From Eremophila alpestris peregrina (lineage: Eukaryota > Chordata > Aves > Passeriformes > Alaudidae), in NCBI GenBank assembly GCA_009792885.1, contig WMCF01000012.1, positions 16,877,492 to 16,941,491 on the forward strand: a stretch of 64,000 nt of DNA. Reading direction: 5' to 3'. Positions 11,997 through 24,360 of the stretch are shown piece after piece (position 1 is the first letter of the stretch; every line of letters begins with the position of its first letter). A program made the position numbers and the translations under genes. Below the pieces are notes generated by a model that ran no database searches, had not been told where the DNA came from, and saw nothing but the letters and a program-made list of their open reading frames with translations.

Positions 11997-12099
11997 AGAT
12001 AAATAGGAGCAGCCTCAGCACGAGGCAGCAGAGCGTGTTCTGCTCCCACGCCTCGTCCTCCTCCCAAGCCTCGCCCTGCTCAGCGTCCGCGGCACCACC
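11997..12099 (+). promoter_or_regulatory. CCL21: CCL21 core promoter and 5'UTR
   Basis: A TATA-like GATAAATAG sits at 11998-12006, about 95 bases before the start codon, so transcription probably starts near 12030. The leader is about 70 bases long. The start codon has an excellent context (CACCACCATGG). Confidence 0.6.
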
Positions 12100-12305
12100 A
12101 TGGCTCTCCGCCCCTTCCTGCTGCTGCTGCTGCTGCTGGCTGCCACCCTCCTCATCACCCAGGCTCAAGGTGAGGGGCGAGGAGCCCTCCTGCCTGCTCC
12201 TGCTGGGATGGGGCAGGGTGTGCGGGTGCTCAGTGGGGTCTGTGCAGGGTGCCGGGTGGTGTTTGGAGTGCACTGGCCTGTGGGGTTTGCGACTTTGTCT
12301 AGGGC

Positions 12306-12354
<49 letters not shown>

Positions 12355-13114
12355 CTGTGGCATTGCAGTGCTTGCTCGGCGCGGGAGTGTGTCTGTGTGC
12401 ATGTGGCTGGTGGGCCAGCAGCACCCCAAGCTGAAAAGAACAGGAGGAAAACGAGGTTCAGTCCCTTTTCAAGGAGCTCATCTCTGCCTCAGTTTCCCCT
12501 CCACCACTCCCGGATGTGGTGTCTCGTATTCCTGCTGCCAGGTCTGACCTATAGCTGGGCACTGGGGTTGAGATCTTCCAAGCCCACGAGCTGCCCAGGA
12601 TCACCCTGACGTGTGCCACCAAGCAAGCCCTGTGCTGTCAGCTGGCATTCTGTTATGAAGGTGTCCTGACTCTCTGACGATCCCAAATCCCACATCCCCT
12701 CCTTGCTCACAGGCATTGGGAGCTCAGCCTCGGACTGCTGCCTGAAGCACAGCAAGAAACCCGTCCCCAGGAGGCTGGTGATATCCTACCGCCTCCAGAG
12801 ACCCGAGTCGGGATGCGTGCTTGATGCTGTTGTGTGAGTACCCTGTGGTGGCCAGGACCACTTAGAACAGCTTGGCTTCAGACAAACCCTCCCCTGTCCT
12901 CCCGCTGCTTCCCCCCAGGAAATCTTTCTGCTGCTCCCCCAGGTTCACTACCAAGAGGAAGAAGAAAATCTGTGCCTCTCCCGATGACATCCTTGTCCAG
13001 AAGTTGATGCGGCACCTGGACGCCAAGGACAAGAATGACGGGAACGGGCAGACCCCGCGTCCCAGGCGCAGACCCAAGCAGCAGAGGCGGCAGGAGGTCT
13101 CAGTCAGGCCTTGA
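12100..13114 (+). CDS. CCL21: C-C motif chemokine 21
   Basis: Secreted homeostatic chemokine, a ligand of CCR7 that attracts naive T cells and dendritic cells to lymphoid tissue. Coding exons are 12100-12169, 12713-12833 and 12943-13114, with phases 1 and 2 at the junctions as usual for CC chemokines; the product has 120 residues. A leucine-rich signal peptide covers about residues 1-23. The adjacent cysteines C32-C33 lie in the SDCCLKHS motif (DCCLKYS in mammalian CCL21). C58 and C74 complete the two disulfides. After the chemokine fold a strongly basic tail (about residues 95-120, rich in R, K, Q and P) should bind glycosaminoglycans. Unlike mammalian CCL21, the tail carries no extra cysteine pair. 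Exon 3 could alternatively begin at the upstream AG at 12917-12918, but only 12943 keeps the conserved VFTTK-ICASP segment in frame. Confidence 0.93.
12308..12353. repeat. TG dinucleotide microsatellite in CCL21 intron 1
   Basis: Twenty-three uninterrupted TG units between coding exons 1 and 2 of CCL21. Alternating purine-pyrimidine tracts of this kind are length-polymorphic. Confidence 0.97.
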
Positions 13115-13970
13115 AGAGGTAGGTGAGGGGGATCGGTAGAGTGAAGGTGCTGCACCCCATTCTAGATCCTTCTGTGTGGGAGGGTGGGCGTTCAGCTCTT
13201 GGTGCAAAGCCTGGGAGAGCTGTCAGAGCCCTGGCTGGAGCACAGAGGCATGTAGGGAGCAACTCTCCTGGTTTGTGCTTGCCTTGAAATTAGTTCTTTT
13301 TTTTTCTGGAGCTGCTGGGGTAAGGCAATGTTTGGGAATGGGCAGGGCAGGTCACATTAGGGAATGCCCCCTGCTGGGGTGGTAATCTCTCTGAGACCCT
13401 CTCCATCTCAGCCCGTCCTCCTTGCTTTTGTTAGGACGGATGCCTTCCCGCTGGTTACTGACCCACGGCCCGGCAATGGCAAAGGACACACGCAAACCAC
13501 ACACCCACCCACCCGCCAGCCCCGGGGCGGGGATGGGGCAGGCTGAGGAGGATTCCCTCTGCCCCACCACCTCTTTGTTGCTGCTATGCCTGACACAGAG
13601 AGCCCCAGCACCTGCAGTGCCTGGGTGCTCTCCGCGAAGCAGGCACCCAGGTCCTCACTTGTCCCACGGCCAAGTAAGTGGGGACCTGGGCGTGGGAGCT
13701 GAGCCATGGCCTCTAGAGGGAAGAGGACTGGCTTCCCACTGAAGGGGAGTTATTTAGCCTAGCAGGATGGATGCTTTTCCTATTACTTTTTTAGGGGGAT
13801 ATTAGACATTTGTATTTATATTTGAAAACTGTGCTTTCATTCAGTCTTCCTGAAAGGCTTTACTTCTGTCTCATGTGCTTCACAAAGTAGCCTTTATGCT
13901 GTAGGCTAGATTTTCTGGAAATTTTCTCTTATTTTTCTACCAAATAAACCATGCCTGCATTTTATTTTCC
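13115..13970 (+). other. CCL21: CCL21 3'UTR with probable UTR intron and poly(A) signal
   Basis: Four bases after the stop codon lies a donor-like GTAGGTGAG (13119). A pyrimidine-rich acceptor ends at 13434 (TTTTGTTAG). A fourth, non-coding exon from 13435 is therefore likely, as mammalian CCL21 also has four exons. AATAAA at 13943-13948 marks the probable end of the transcript near 13965. Confidence 0.55.
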
Positions 13971-14234
13971 TCTCATCTCTCAGCTCCTTCTTGGCTTGCA
14001 AGGCTGTGGGAAACTAGGCAGGTCCCAAGTCCTGTGGTTCTACTTTGAGATGCTTGCTGGGTGCTTCTTTGCAGAGTGATTAATAGCAATTGAGATGGAG
14101 AGTTTTGGGGTAACAGTGTGGTTCTGTGTTTGGAATGTTCTAATCTTTCAGGTATTATGGTCCACTGCTGCGTTGTAGTTTGGATAAAGATAGCCACATT
14201 TTTTTCCCATTTTTTTAATTTTCTTTTTTTAGGT

Positions 14235-14374
14235 ACAACATTTCCATGAAATCAGAACTAATTGTTCAATTTAGTGGAATTATACCCTTTTAGCTCCCCT
14301 GGCTACAAAATTGCAATGAAATCAGAACAAATTTTTTGGTGTAGTGGAATTTTACCCTTTTCTTTCCCCTGGCT
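14235..14374. repeat. Tandem duplication, two 70-bp units
   Basis: Units 14235-14304 and 14305-14374 align without gaps and differ at about 13 of 70 positions. Both share ATGAAATCAGAAC, TAGTGGAATT and TCCCCTGGCT blocks. Located 0.3 kb downstream of the CCL21 poly(A) signal. Confidence 0.85.
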
Positions 14375-17300
14375 TTGCTTGTGTCAGGGATTCAGACACT
14401 ATTAAGACAAATGCTTAGTTTTCTGGGAAAAATAAAAAAGCACCAGCAACTCTTTTCCACTTATTTACCAAATCTGAAGAGCCCACATGGTGAAAAACAC
14501 ATGTGAGGCTGTGAAGGTGGGGGAATAGAAGATTTTGTAAAATTCATTGAAGACATTCTGCAGCCATTTGAGAGCAGCTCTATCCCAAATCTTTGGTGAG
14601 AGAGGTCACTAAGTAGACGATACCTTTAGGTGAGAGTGCAAGTGGAGGTGGGACATGCCCCTGGGACAGGGCTGGGGGGAAAATGGCATCTTCCTGTGCT
14701 TGCAACCCATTCTCCCTGGCATGCTGAGAAGGAGCAAATTAAACAGCCATACTAGAGTATCACTGCTATCTGCTTGCAGAGATTTTGAAAGTGGACTTTG
14801 GTCAGTAAAGGTCTTTTAAGTCATATACATGCAATAATAGGACTTGCAGAGCTTAATAGTATCATCATAGGCTGTTTGCTGGAGTAAAGCTTATAGCTGA
14901 GTGTTTCTACCAAATACATATCTGGCTTGACTGCTTTATTAAGAGGGCATTTAGGTCTATCATTTTAAGGCTGTGTAAAGTAACTGTGAAATCCAAGATA
15001 CTGGCCCTGAGCATGGGACAGGCGCTGAGCTGTCTCCTTGCTGCTGCCTCCTCCACATTGAACATGTGGCTGTCTGCCAGACCGGCTTTTGGACAGGATG
15101 CGTGGCAATAAAATGTATTCTTTATAACCAAACTCACTCGTCCCAGCTGTTGTGATGGGCTTTGGTGGGGTGGGAAGGGCTGAATGGTGGGGTGCTCTCC
15201 TGCCCCACTCACCATTATCCCCCAGGTCCAGGCTTTTGCAGTGCTCCTGGGGTGCTCGGGCTGGGACCTGCTGGCACAGGGGAGCAATGCAAGTCCCCTC
15301 TCTTGTAGCTGTGTTGCCCAGCAAGGTGGAGACATTCTGGTTCTCCTCTGTCCCCAGTGTGGGGCTCTGAGGTGCCAGAAAACCTGGGCACAGCCCTGGT
15401 TTGGATGCAGCCACAGCACCTTTTCTTACAGCAGAGCCTGTCTTTCTACCTCCAACGCATCCTGGATGTGCACTGCTTGTTCAAAGCAGGGGCTCTGTGC
15501 TCCTTTGGGATAACAGCAATAAAACAGGTTATTAATGAGGTTGTGCTCTGGACTGGGCTTTGCTGGGAGTCTGGGTGACACCTGCACACAAGGAGTCAGG
15601 TGGGTGTGCTGTAGGAGGGCTGGAGGCAGCCCTGTGTTTGATGGGGACACACTGCATCCAGTGGCCCTGCCTCTGATGAACTCCTTGTGCTGGTTGTGGT
15701 GTCAGGGGGTTGTGAAATGGTCGCAAAAATTCCCTAGAAATGATGTCCAGATGAATACATGTGCAACCACAAACAGCTAAGCCTGAGAAGATGCCAGGAG
15801 AGAGCGAGGATGTGAAATGTGCCTGGATGTCTCTGGCTGTGGAAGAAAACACCAAACAGGAGGGCTTTTCCCCTTTAAATGCAAGGAGGGCATTAGGCTA
15901 CAAACAGGTTAAAAATACATGCCAGTGGTGTTGTTCTCATTTGTCCAAAAATTTACCCAAAAAACAGGGTCTGGAAGCACGCCAGAGTTTGTCCCCTTGC
16001 TCAGGAAGGCACATGTGAGCATAGGCACAGATGCACAAATGTAACCTCACGTGTGCCTGTGCCTGCACATGCACAGGTGTTTGCGCTCCCCTTCCAGATT
16101 TATTGCTGAATGCTTCTTTCCAGGCAGACAAAGTGGCAGGGTTACTGGGAGCCTGTCGAGGCAGGTGTGAAACAGGTGGTCACAGTGCTGCTACAGTGAG
16201 ATGGCACCAGGGAAACACCTCTGAGGAGATTCCCTGTGAGAAGTGATGAGCCGTGACCTGCAGCTCAGAAGGCACCAAAATTCCTTCTTCACAAAGGAGC
16301 TGAATCCATGGACCCCAGCTGGGACAAGAGATGTGAAGAAGAAGGTCTAAGGCGGTGCAGCAGTGAAGCAGCAGAGAGGAATTCACACAGCTGTATCCCT
16401 GGGCAGGGCAAACCTGATGGTATGTGCAAAGATAAGGCAGTGTTGATGAAGGATGTGCTGGGGTAGTGGGTGGGCAAGGGCTGTAGAAAAGCCCACCTAG
16501 ACAGAATCAGTCTGCAGGGAAGGAAGGAAAGTTACAACAATGTCAAGCTGAGCAAAAGGTTAGGAAAGCTCAGCCACCCTGGAGCAGAAAGGCAGAGAGC
16601 AGCCAGGCAAGACAGAAAACAGAGTGCAGCCAAGAAAGTCTTGAGCCCAGGCCAAATGATTAGCTCACATCATTAGCTGGTGCAGACGATGCTCCAGGGT
16701 TGTGCCAGCACCCGAGTGCTCTGCACTGTGATGCCAGGTGGAGCTCCAGCAAAGCTTATCTGGACACAGGCTCTGTCCCTCCATCCCAGGTCCTTGCCCA
16801 GCAGCAGGAGTGGGCTGTGCTGCAGCAGTCTTGTGGAGGCCAAGGGCTGCTTTTGGGGCTGCATGGGTGTTAGAGCATTCCAAGCAAAGCTTTAGGATGT
16901 TTGTTGGTGTTCTCTCCACCAACACTGCTCTCCTGAGGTCTGCTATGCTCTTGAGAGCAGAGATGTGGGAAAGTGGCTGGTGGGCAACAGGAGCTCTCAC
17001 CGTTCCTGCCCCAAGGTATTTCCCAGTCCTGGCCATCCCCTGGCATTCATGCTGTGCTAGAGGACACAGCCAGGAGCTTCCTCTCAACCATTTCATTGCC
17101 TACCTGTAACTCTCAAGTATCCTCCTTCCCTCACCTTCTGTTTGGTTCTCTGAAGACCCTTGGCTTTGGGGTGTCTCATGCTTTAATTCCTCCTTCCATT
17201 ATCTCCAGAACCCAAGGTCCCTCTGCTTGTCTCCCATCCTTGTCTTGCCACTGCAGATCTGCTCCTTGGCTGTGAAAAAGCATCTGCTCTACTCTGAGGA

Positions 17301-20300
17301 TATCCTGTCTTGGGGCCAGTGTGAGCCCTGCCCCAGAGCTGCAACAAACCAAGAACTTCACAGCCTCCCCTGACCATTGTCAAAGAGCCAACACAGCAGT
17401 GAGAGCAGCCCCCAAGGGTTTGTTCTGTCCCAAAGGCTTGTAGATCTGTCTCCAGGTGAACTGGGTGTGCCGCCTCACCGGGCATCCTTCTCTGCCAAGC
17501 CATGCAGGGTGTGCCAAGGAAATTGGTGATTGGCTGCTTTTTGTAGAGGTGCTCGAGCTGTCCCCAGCCATCCCCTCTGAAATCCCTGGAGGGGTTGCAG
17601 AGAGGACAGGCAGAATGGTGGCAGGGAGTCAGAGCTGGGGGCACCCCACCTGGCCACTGCCATCTCGATGCTATTTGCAGAAAGCATCTGGCTGGGAAAC
17701 TGCAGCCCAAAGGTGATGCTGAGGGACACGTGTTGTAGGGATCCTGGGAGATGGTAGCTTGCCTAGGAATGTAGAGCAAGACACAGATGAAGGTGTTTTT
17801 CTACCTGCTGCTCATCACTCATGGTGACCTCAACATCAGCAACACTGAAGCCAGTGAGTATCCAGACAGGAACTGGAACCTTTTAAATCCTTCTGAACCA
17901 GATCCTAAGGTTCATCTTTGCTAGTTCTGGGCAAAGCCATGACTTGCTATTTTCCCCCCTTATCTCCATTCAAATCAGATTGACTGTGTTCACTCAGCTT
18001 GAGGAGATCCATTTGGGCCCTGAGCCCCACAGGCTGCTATGGCCTCAGTCCTTGTGCTACACCAGGACTGGGAATGTGATGGGAGCTGTGTGAGGCTGCC
18101 ATGAGCCGGGTGTTGCAAGGGGAATTGAAGCAGCTGCTGAACTTTCCCAGTATTTCCCAATGAAATGAATGCAGCCAGGCCAGATCCCATCACAGGGACT
18201 GGCTGTAGCTGTAATTTGCTGAAATTCCCCCTTTGCTCTTTCCAGCTCTGTAGCTCAAAGGTGGAAGGCCAACCAGCACCAGACAGCCTGGGGAGCAGCT
18301 CTCCTGGTGTATCTTGTGGCTGTCAGGTCTCCAGGAAGGCAGCAGCATGGTCAGTGCTCCCTGAGGAGAGCCCGGGGGTGAAGGTGCTACCCACATGGTC
18401 CATTTACATTTCAATGGGTTGGATTTCCCACAGGGATCATGAGTCTTTTCTGAATTCCATTTTGCTTAACAACTGCATTATCGAGGTTTCTGCAGGAGTG
18501 AGTGCTCATGGATGCTTCATGCTGTATCCTGTGGTGTCCTCGGGGCTGAAGCTCCAGTGCTCCCTAATCGCTCAGGAACAGCCTTAAATGAGTCAGTTCA
18601 AGCAATGCCCTTCCCTTATCCCCACCAAATCCCCTGCCTGTTTGTGCCTCTGGGGACCCTGGACCCTGTAGCATCCCTGTCTTTCCCATCTGCACCACCT
18701 TTTCTGGTCTTTGAGGCTCATTCCTCTGAGGGACATGAGTGACCTTTCTAAATGCCACAGGGATGCACTTCAGAGATGACCACACTTTTCTTAGAAATCT
18801 TATTGATCCCAGTAGAGAGGGGGAAACCCACCACATTCCCCTTTCACAATGCAATTGGAAAGCCCCTTTCCTCACTCTGGTGTTCTTCCTGGGGAGCAGA
18901 GGCGTGTGAAGCTGCTGTGCTTTGACCCACTTGGCTCCCCAACAATTGTCATGAAGAAGAACAACCTCCCTTTCCTGCCCATGTTGTTGACAGGGGCTGT
19001 GGGCAGCTCCAGGGATGGGAGTCCCCTGCAGCCAGAGGTGGCTAAGAGGTTTAGTCCCAGATGGATATATTCCCAACCCAGCATGCTCCTTTTGGTGCAG
19101 AGCCAGCTGGGAGCCAGCAGCAGGCAGGAGAACCTTGTGCCAAGGAAGTGGTGGCTGGAGACACCCCTGCTTGCCATGGGGTGCAGAACCCAGCAGCGCT
19201 TGTCAGCAGTCCCACAGCATGGGACTCCCAGCACCCCTTGCCAGCCCTTGGTTGTGCTCCAAGGTCTATCAAACACACTGAACATGCAAGCACCCTTTGC
19301 CAGCGGGTCAGGGCTCTGCTCTTGGGACCCACTCTTTGCAGCAGGCTCCAGACCAACCCCCAGCGAGGAGCTGGCTCTGGGTTAGGAGCAGTTCTGGCCA
19401 CCAGCAACCAGGAGCTGTCATCCTCCCAGATGCTGTGACATCTCTTTGGCAGGGTTGTGAGGAGATTAAGTAAAGACCAGGCTGCAGAACCAGCCTGCAT
19501 CCCCAAACCTGCGGGGAGCTCGGGGCTGATGATGGATGCTAATCCTCCACCACCTAAACTTGCCTTCCGCTGGCTTGTGAGTGTCAGCAGGTGCTGACTG
19601 AAGTTAAGCTGGCACATCCTGTTTGTGCTACTCCTCCTGCCACCAGCCTGATTCCTTCTCCACAGTGCTGGGGCATGGCAGCAGCCAGAGGCAATGCTTT
19701 CCTGATGGAGGAGATCACCCCACATATGAGCCTGGTGCCAGTGCTACTGCAGGATGCAGCACCATGTCTGGTGGCATGGCTGGGGTCTCCTCTTGCTTCT
19801 TACCATGGAGTGGGGAAGGGGCAGAGGCTCTGCTACTGCTGAGAGGAGCAGAGGGACTCACTGAGGTCCCCAGGTCCCAGATGTGTGCCTTGTGCCCAAA
19901 TAGGTGTTTGTCCACATGGACGGGGTCTGTACACTGCTCTCCATTGAGGTGCAAGGACAAGTCTAAAGCCTGAGCAAGGGAAAAAGTGCAGGCATAGACA
20001 TTCTGCTCCAGTATTTGTTCACCCCTGTTGCAAAATATTTTTTCTTATTGTCAGTGGGAATTTATCTGGGTGCATCTGATGCCTTTACGTTTGTCCTGCT
20101 GCTGGGCCCCTCAAAGGAAACCCTGACTCTGGCATCTCCAACTCCCTACAAGGCAGCTGCTGACAGCAGTGAGCCTTCCATCGTTCTTTCCCTGGGCTGC
20201 ACAACCCCAGTGCTCCCTGCTTCCCACAAGGTGCTCAAGCAGCCTGGTTTAAGGGACATCACTGCAGGTGGCACTGGCACTGGCACGGTGGTGAGTCACC

Positions 20301-21100
20301 ATACCAAGGAGGAACAACCCCCGTCCCTGTGCTTTCTGTGAAGATGCAGAGCGGGAGCTCTGGTCCTCACTCTCGGCAGTGCCCACGCAGCGGGTGAGCT
20401 GCTGGCACCCTGTGCTGTGCACACAGCCTCCGTGGGGGATTTCTGCTCCTGCATGAAGAAAACCTGTTAACAGGAAACTCTGTAGCTGCCTTTGGCCAAG
20501 AACCCATTTTCTGGGACACCTGGAAATCAGGTTAACTTTTGGCCTGTGAGTGGAGCATGCTGACTGGGCTCTCCTCTCTCTGCCAGCTTTGGATGTCCTG
20601 TCCTCACACAGGCACTGGGGAGGGCAGGGAGAGAAAGCCAGGCTTCAGCAACCAGCCAGGTAGAGTCTGGGGGGGAGACAGACATCAGCCCAGTACCAAC
20701 ATATACCCCAAAAATGGGGTTGAGGCAAGTTCTACCCCCCGCAGCATCAGAGGGTTGAAACTATGTGATATTTAACGTGAATGTCTCAGAGATGTTTCAG
20801 AGAAGAGACTGGGAAGTGTGTGGCATGAGAGCCCCCCCCCAGGTGCCATCCCAGGGCCCTGGGGTGCTTTCACAAGGTAAAGGGACCCTTGAGCAGCAAG
20901 GGTCCTGACCAGCAACACCTATGGCATGAGTGCTGGCAGAGAGGGCAACGGAGTGTTTTGGCTATGGGACTGCAGAACAGCTGGTTGCAGGGAAAGCAGC
21001 TGCTGGGATATTCGGGAATTGCTCAAAGATTAAATTCCAGCCTGTTGTAAGAATTATTATAGACTCCCAGCCTCCAAAAGAAAGTGAAAGCCATGTGCTC
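14375..21100. other. Intergenic between CCL21 and CCL19
   Basis: No further chemokine exon, RNA gene or clear repeat could be supported in this 6.7 kb. The ORFs are short and overlap in competing frames. Isolated AATAAA hexamers (for example near 15105 and 15518) lack an associated transcript. Confidence 0.55.
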
Positions 21101-21221
21101 GAAGGATATATAAGCAGCGGGGAGCAGCAGCAGCAGGGCGCAGGGAAGCTGTGCAGAGCTCACCTCTCCTGCCTGGAGCTCCATCGCCTCCAGCCCATCC
21201 TCTGCCAAACTCAGCAGCAAA
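21101..21221 (+). promoter_or_regulatory. CCL19: CCL19 core promoter and 5'UTR
   Basis: A TATA box TATATAA at 21107-21113 implies a start near 21138 and a leader of about 85 bases. A weak kappaB-like sequence (GGGATATTCG, about 21006-21015) lies some 100 bases further upstream; CCL19 is NF-kappaB responsive in mammals, but the match is imperfect. Confidence 0.65.
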
Positions 21222-23521
21222 ATGCAGCGGCTGCATCATCTCTGCCTCAGTCTCCTGTTGCTGGGATGTATCCTGGATGGTAAGAGACCTCTCAGTCTGG
21301 CTTTCCTACACAAGTGAGAGGATTCTGTTTCTTTTCTCTTTTGAATTTGCAGCAGACTTTTAGAGGCACATGTGGCTGCTGCTCTGTCACAGCCCTTCTG
21401 CATCCTCTTCTTGTAACCTGTCCCACAGGGACTTTGTTATGTCTAAAGTCCAGACAGGAGCCTGCAGGGTTCTGGGCTGGGAAGGCATGTTTGGGAAAGG
21501 CCATGGAGCAATCCTGCCTCCCAGTGCCCTAGCCCAGCTTGCACATACTGGGCTGGGATTGTCTTGGTCCCATTCTCCCCAGTGCACAGAGGGAACATTC
21601 CTGTCATCCTGTGGTGGAGGGCAGCCTGGAGACAAGTGGCAGGGCTTGGAGCCAGAGGGAAATGTGTCTGTTAGGGCAGGGTTGATGTTTGAGGGGCTGT
21701 TGCTGTTGGACGTGGGGTTTGCACAGGTCGCAGCTGTCTGGGTCGGTGACATCAGAACCTCTGCCTGTGGTGGGGAGCTGGAGGGGGCTGTCCAGACACC
21801 TTGTGGTGTTGCACCACACCTTGCTGCTGAGGGTACAGAGGTCCATGGGTGCTGCCAGCCTTGTCAGGCATTAGCAGTGAATACAGCATTTGCTGGGAGG
21901 GTGACTCTGGATCTCGTTCTCTGCACAGAAGCGCAGACAGCTATGCCCTTCAGCTGTCACAGGAATGATCTGTGTAGGGTGGGCTGGTGGTGGGGTAGCT
22001 GCCAAACCTGTGATTGCTTCAGTAAATAAAGCTGAAGTCATCCCCAGCCCCTCGGAAATGTGTGTCTGTATTGCAGAATCCTGAAGCAGGGTAAATAAAG
22101 ACCCCCATGCCCTAACTTGCTAGCTGGGGTGCAGGAGGGACACAGTCATGCAGAAGGGTTGGCTTCTGCCTGTTTGCTCTTCCCCATCTCCTTTGCTTTC
22201 TGTCAGAAGGAGGCAAAGGTCTCCCAGCACTGGGGTGTGAGTGCAATAAAGCTGGTGCCTGTGTGCCCAGCCAGGGCAGTGTGTGACAGCATTCCTGCAG
22301 GCACCATCCTGCCACAGCCCCTTTACCCTCTGGGGAAGCTGGGAGAGGTGCAGCTGACCTCAGCCTGGATGGTGTGTTCCTCCTCCAGTGCACGGCGGGA
22401 ACAACGTCCTCGACTGCTGCCTGCGGACGAGCGAGACTCCCATCCCGCTGCGGATCGTGCAGGATTACTGCCTCCAGCTGGTGCAGGACGGCTGTGACAT
22501 CCCTGCTGCCGTGTAAGAGCCCAGGTGGTGGTGGCTGAGGGGCAAGGCCTCCTGATGGCCAAGGGATGGACCTTGCACACAGGCAGGGTTGAAGGCAGAG
22601 AAGGATGGCGCAGGGATGTTGAGCTGGATTTGAGGGTGAAGGAATATGGAGAGCTGTAGAAGATATCCTGGAGATCCAGCAGAGGACAGCTGCTCCCCAG
22701 GCTGTCTGGTGGTGGTCAGCCTTCCAGAGATCCAGAGGCTTAGTGGGAGTGGGAGAAGCTGAGAGGGGAGAGCATGGGACAAAAGCCAGGAAAGAAAGTC
22801 ATCTACAGGCAGAGATGGGGGAGGGCAGTGAGGAAGGGAGTGGCTGACAGCTTGAGCTGTTCTTGAGCATCCATGGGGCTCACTACATCTTGCTTTTTCT
22901 CTCATGGGCCTGGCAGATTCATCACCACAAAGGGCAAGCGCCTCTGTGCCCCTCTCCATTCCCCATGGGTGATTCGTCTCCAAAAGAAGCTGGATGCCCA
23001 CTTTGCCAAGAGGGTAAGAACTATGGCTGTTCTCAGCCAGGCAAGAAATCAGCCCAGGGGGTGGGTTTATCCTCTGCCAAACAGGCTTTTTCATTTTGAG
23101 TGCTGGGAAGAGCAGAGGCCTGCTCTACTGAGACATGGATAATGTGTCTTGGTCTTCATCCCTCCTGCCTCCAACTGGGACCAATCTGCCTCGTTAGCAG
23201 TCCTCTTTCACCCCAAATAAGTGCAGCTTTGGGACTTTTTTCTACCCAGTGTCACTCTTGTCTGAGCCTGGTGTGTGCCATGGCACATGGCACCAACAGC
23301 AAAATCCCTCCCTGCCCTGCAAGCTTGGAGTCTGCTGCTTGTGCATATTCAGGGAGAGGGCTTTTGATGAGTTGGGTGGGTGCTTTACAAGCCCTGACAG
23401 CTCCATCACTGCTGTGGCCTGTCCAGCAGAGGAAGGGACCCTGGGGAAGCTTATACACCAAGGAGCACACTAATACCAGTTTGGTTTTTCACTTCCCCAG
23501 GGCAAACCCCAGGGCAAGTAG
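21222..23521 (+). CDS. CCL19: C-C motif chemokine 19
   Basis: Secreted homeostatic chemokine and CCR7 agonist that attracts dendritic cells and lymphocytes. Coding exons are 21222-21279, 22389-22512, 22917-23013 and 23501-23521, with junction phases 1, 2 and 0; the product has 99 residues (human 98). The signal peptide covers about residues 1-20. The CC motif is C29-C30 in LDCCLRTSETPIP, paired with C55 (DGCDIPAAV) and C71 (GKRLCAP). HSPWVIRLQKKLDAHF forms the C-terminal helix, like PWVERIIQRLQ in human. An additional cysteine, C47, lies between the second and third conserved cysteines. The last exon encodes only six residues. The short tail distinguishes it from CCL21. Tandem orientation with CCL21 about 7 kb upstream is the conserved arrangement. 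Confidence 0.95.
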
Positions 23522-24360
23522 GTCCTGAAGAAGCCATGGCTGGTCCCAACAGCTGGAGGGGACCACCTCCCATCTGTGAATCTGATGCTAATGGAGCCAA
23601 CCTGCTTCCACCTCCATCCTCAGGGCTGACCCTCCTTGAGACTCATGCCAGTGTGTGGAGCTCGGCAGAGCCCTGTCTGCTCTGTCTTTTTCCCTCTGCC
23701 TCCAATGGGACCCAGCAGCCTTTGTCAGGCTGAGCCAGGGGCTGCTGGACTCCATCACCTTTGCTGCCTGGAAGCTGTTTGATGGAATGATCTGCAAGGT
23801 GAGCTGAGGAGACTCAGACTTCCCATCAGCACAGCAGCTGTGACCTCCAACTCTAGTCTGATCCCTTTGGTTTCCACTGTCAGTCCCGGCCTAGAGTCCT
23901 TCTGCATCCCTGGAAAGGGCTGGCAGCATAGAACAGTGTGGGGATGGAGGGGAGGGATGGAGATGTTCCACAGTGGCCATACATTGTGCTGATCCTTGCC
24001 AGGCACAACCCAGATGCCCTCAGAAAATGTGTGGCTGATGTGGTTCCTCTCTCACTCCTGAACTCCCTGCACTGTTTCCCTCCTCCTCTTCCTTGCAAGG
24101 GAAGAGCCACTAGTGTGCAGCAGGCAGAGATGTGGGTCTCCTCTGGGACACTGCACCCTTTTTCAGTCCCCCAGCCTGACACCACTGTCCAGCCCTGCCC
24201 CATGCCCACACCTGGAGCTCATGCTGCTCTTGGGTTATTTGCTGCTAGATCTGTTCATTGCACCAATTCCGTGTATATGCCTCTTTTTTACTCTCTTTTT
24301 TATTTTTTTTCTGTTGTGCTGTGATTTTTTTAAATAAAAAGAAAAGCCAGCAGGTAGTTG
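23522..24360 (+). other. CCL19: CCL19 3'UTR and poly(A) signal
   Basis: AATAAA at 24333-24338, within a T-rich then A-rich segment, is the first good signal after the stop codon. It gives a 3'UTR of roughly 0.83 kb. A T-rich stretch near 24280-24330 immediately precedes it. Confidence 0.6.
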
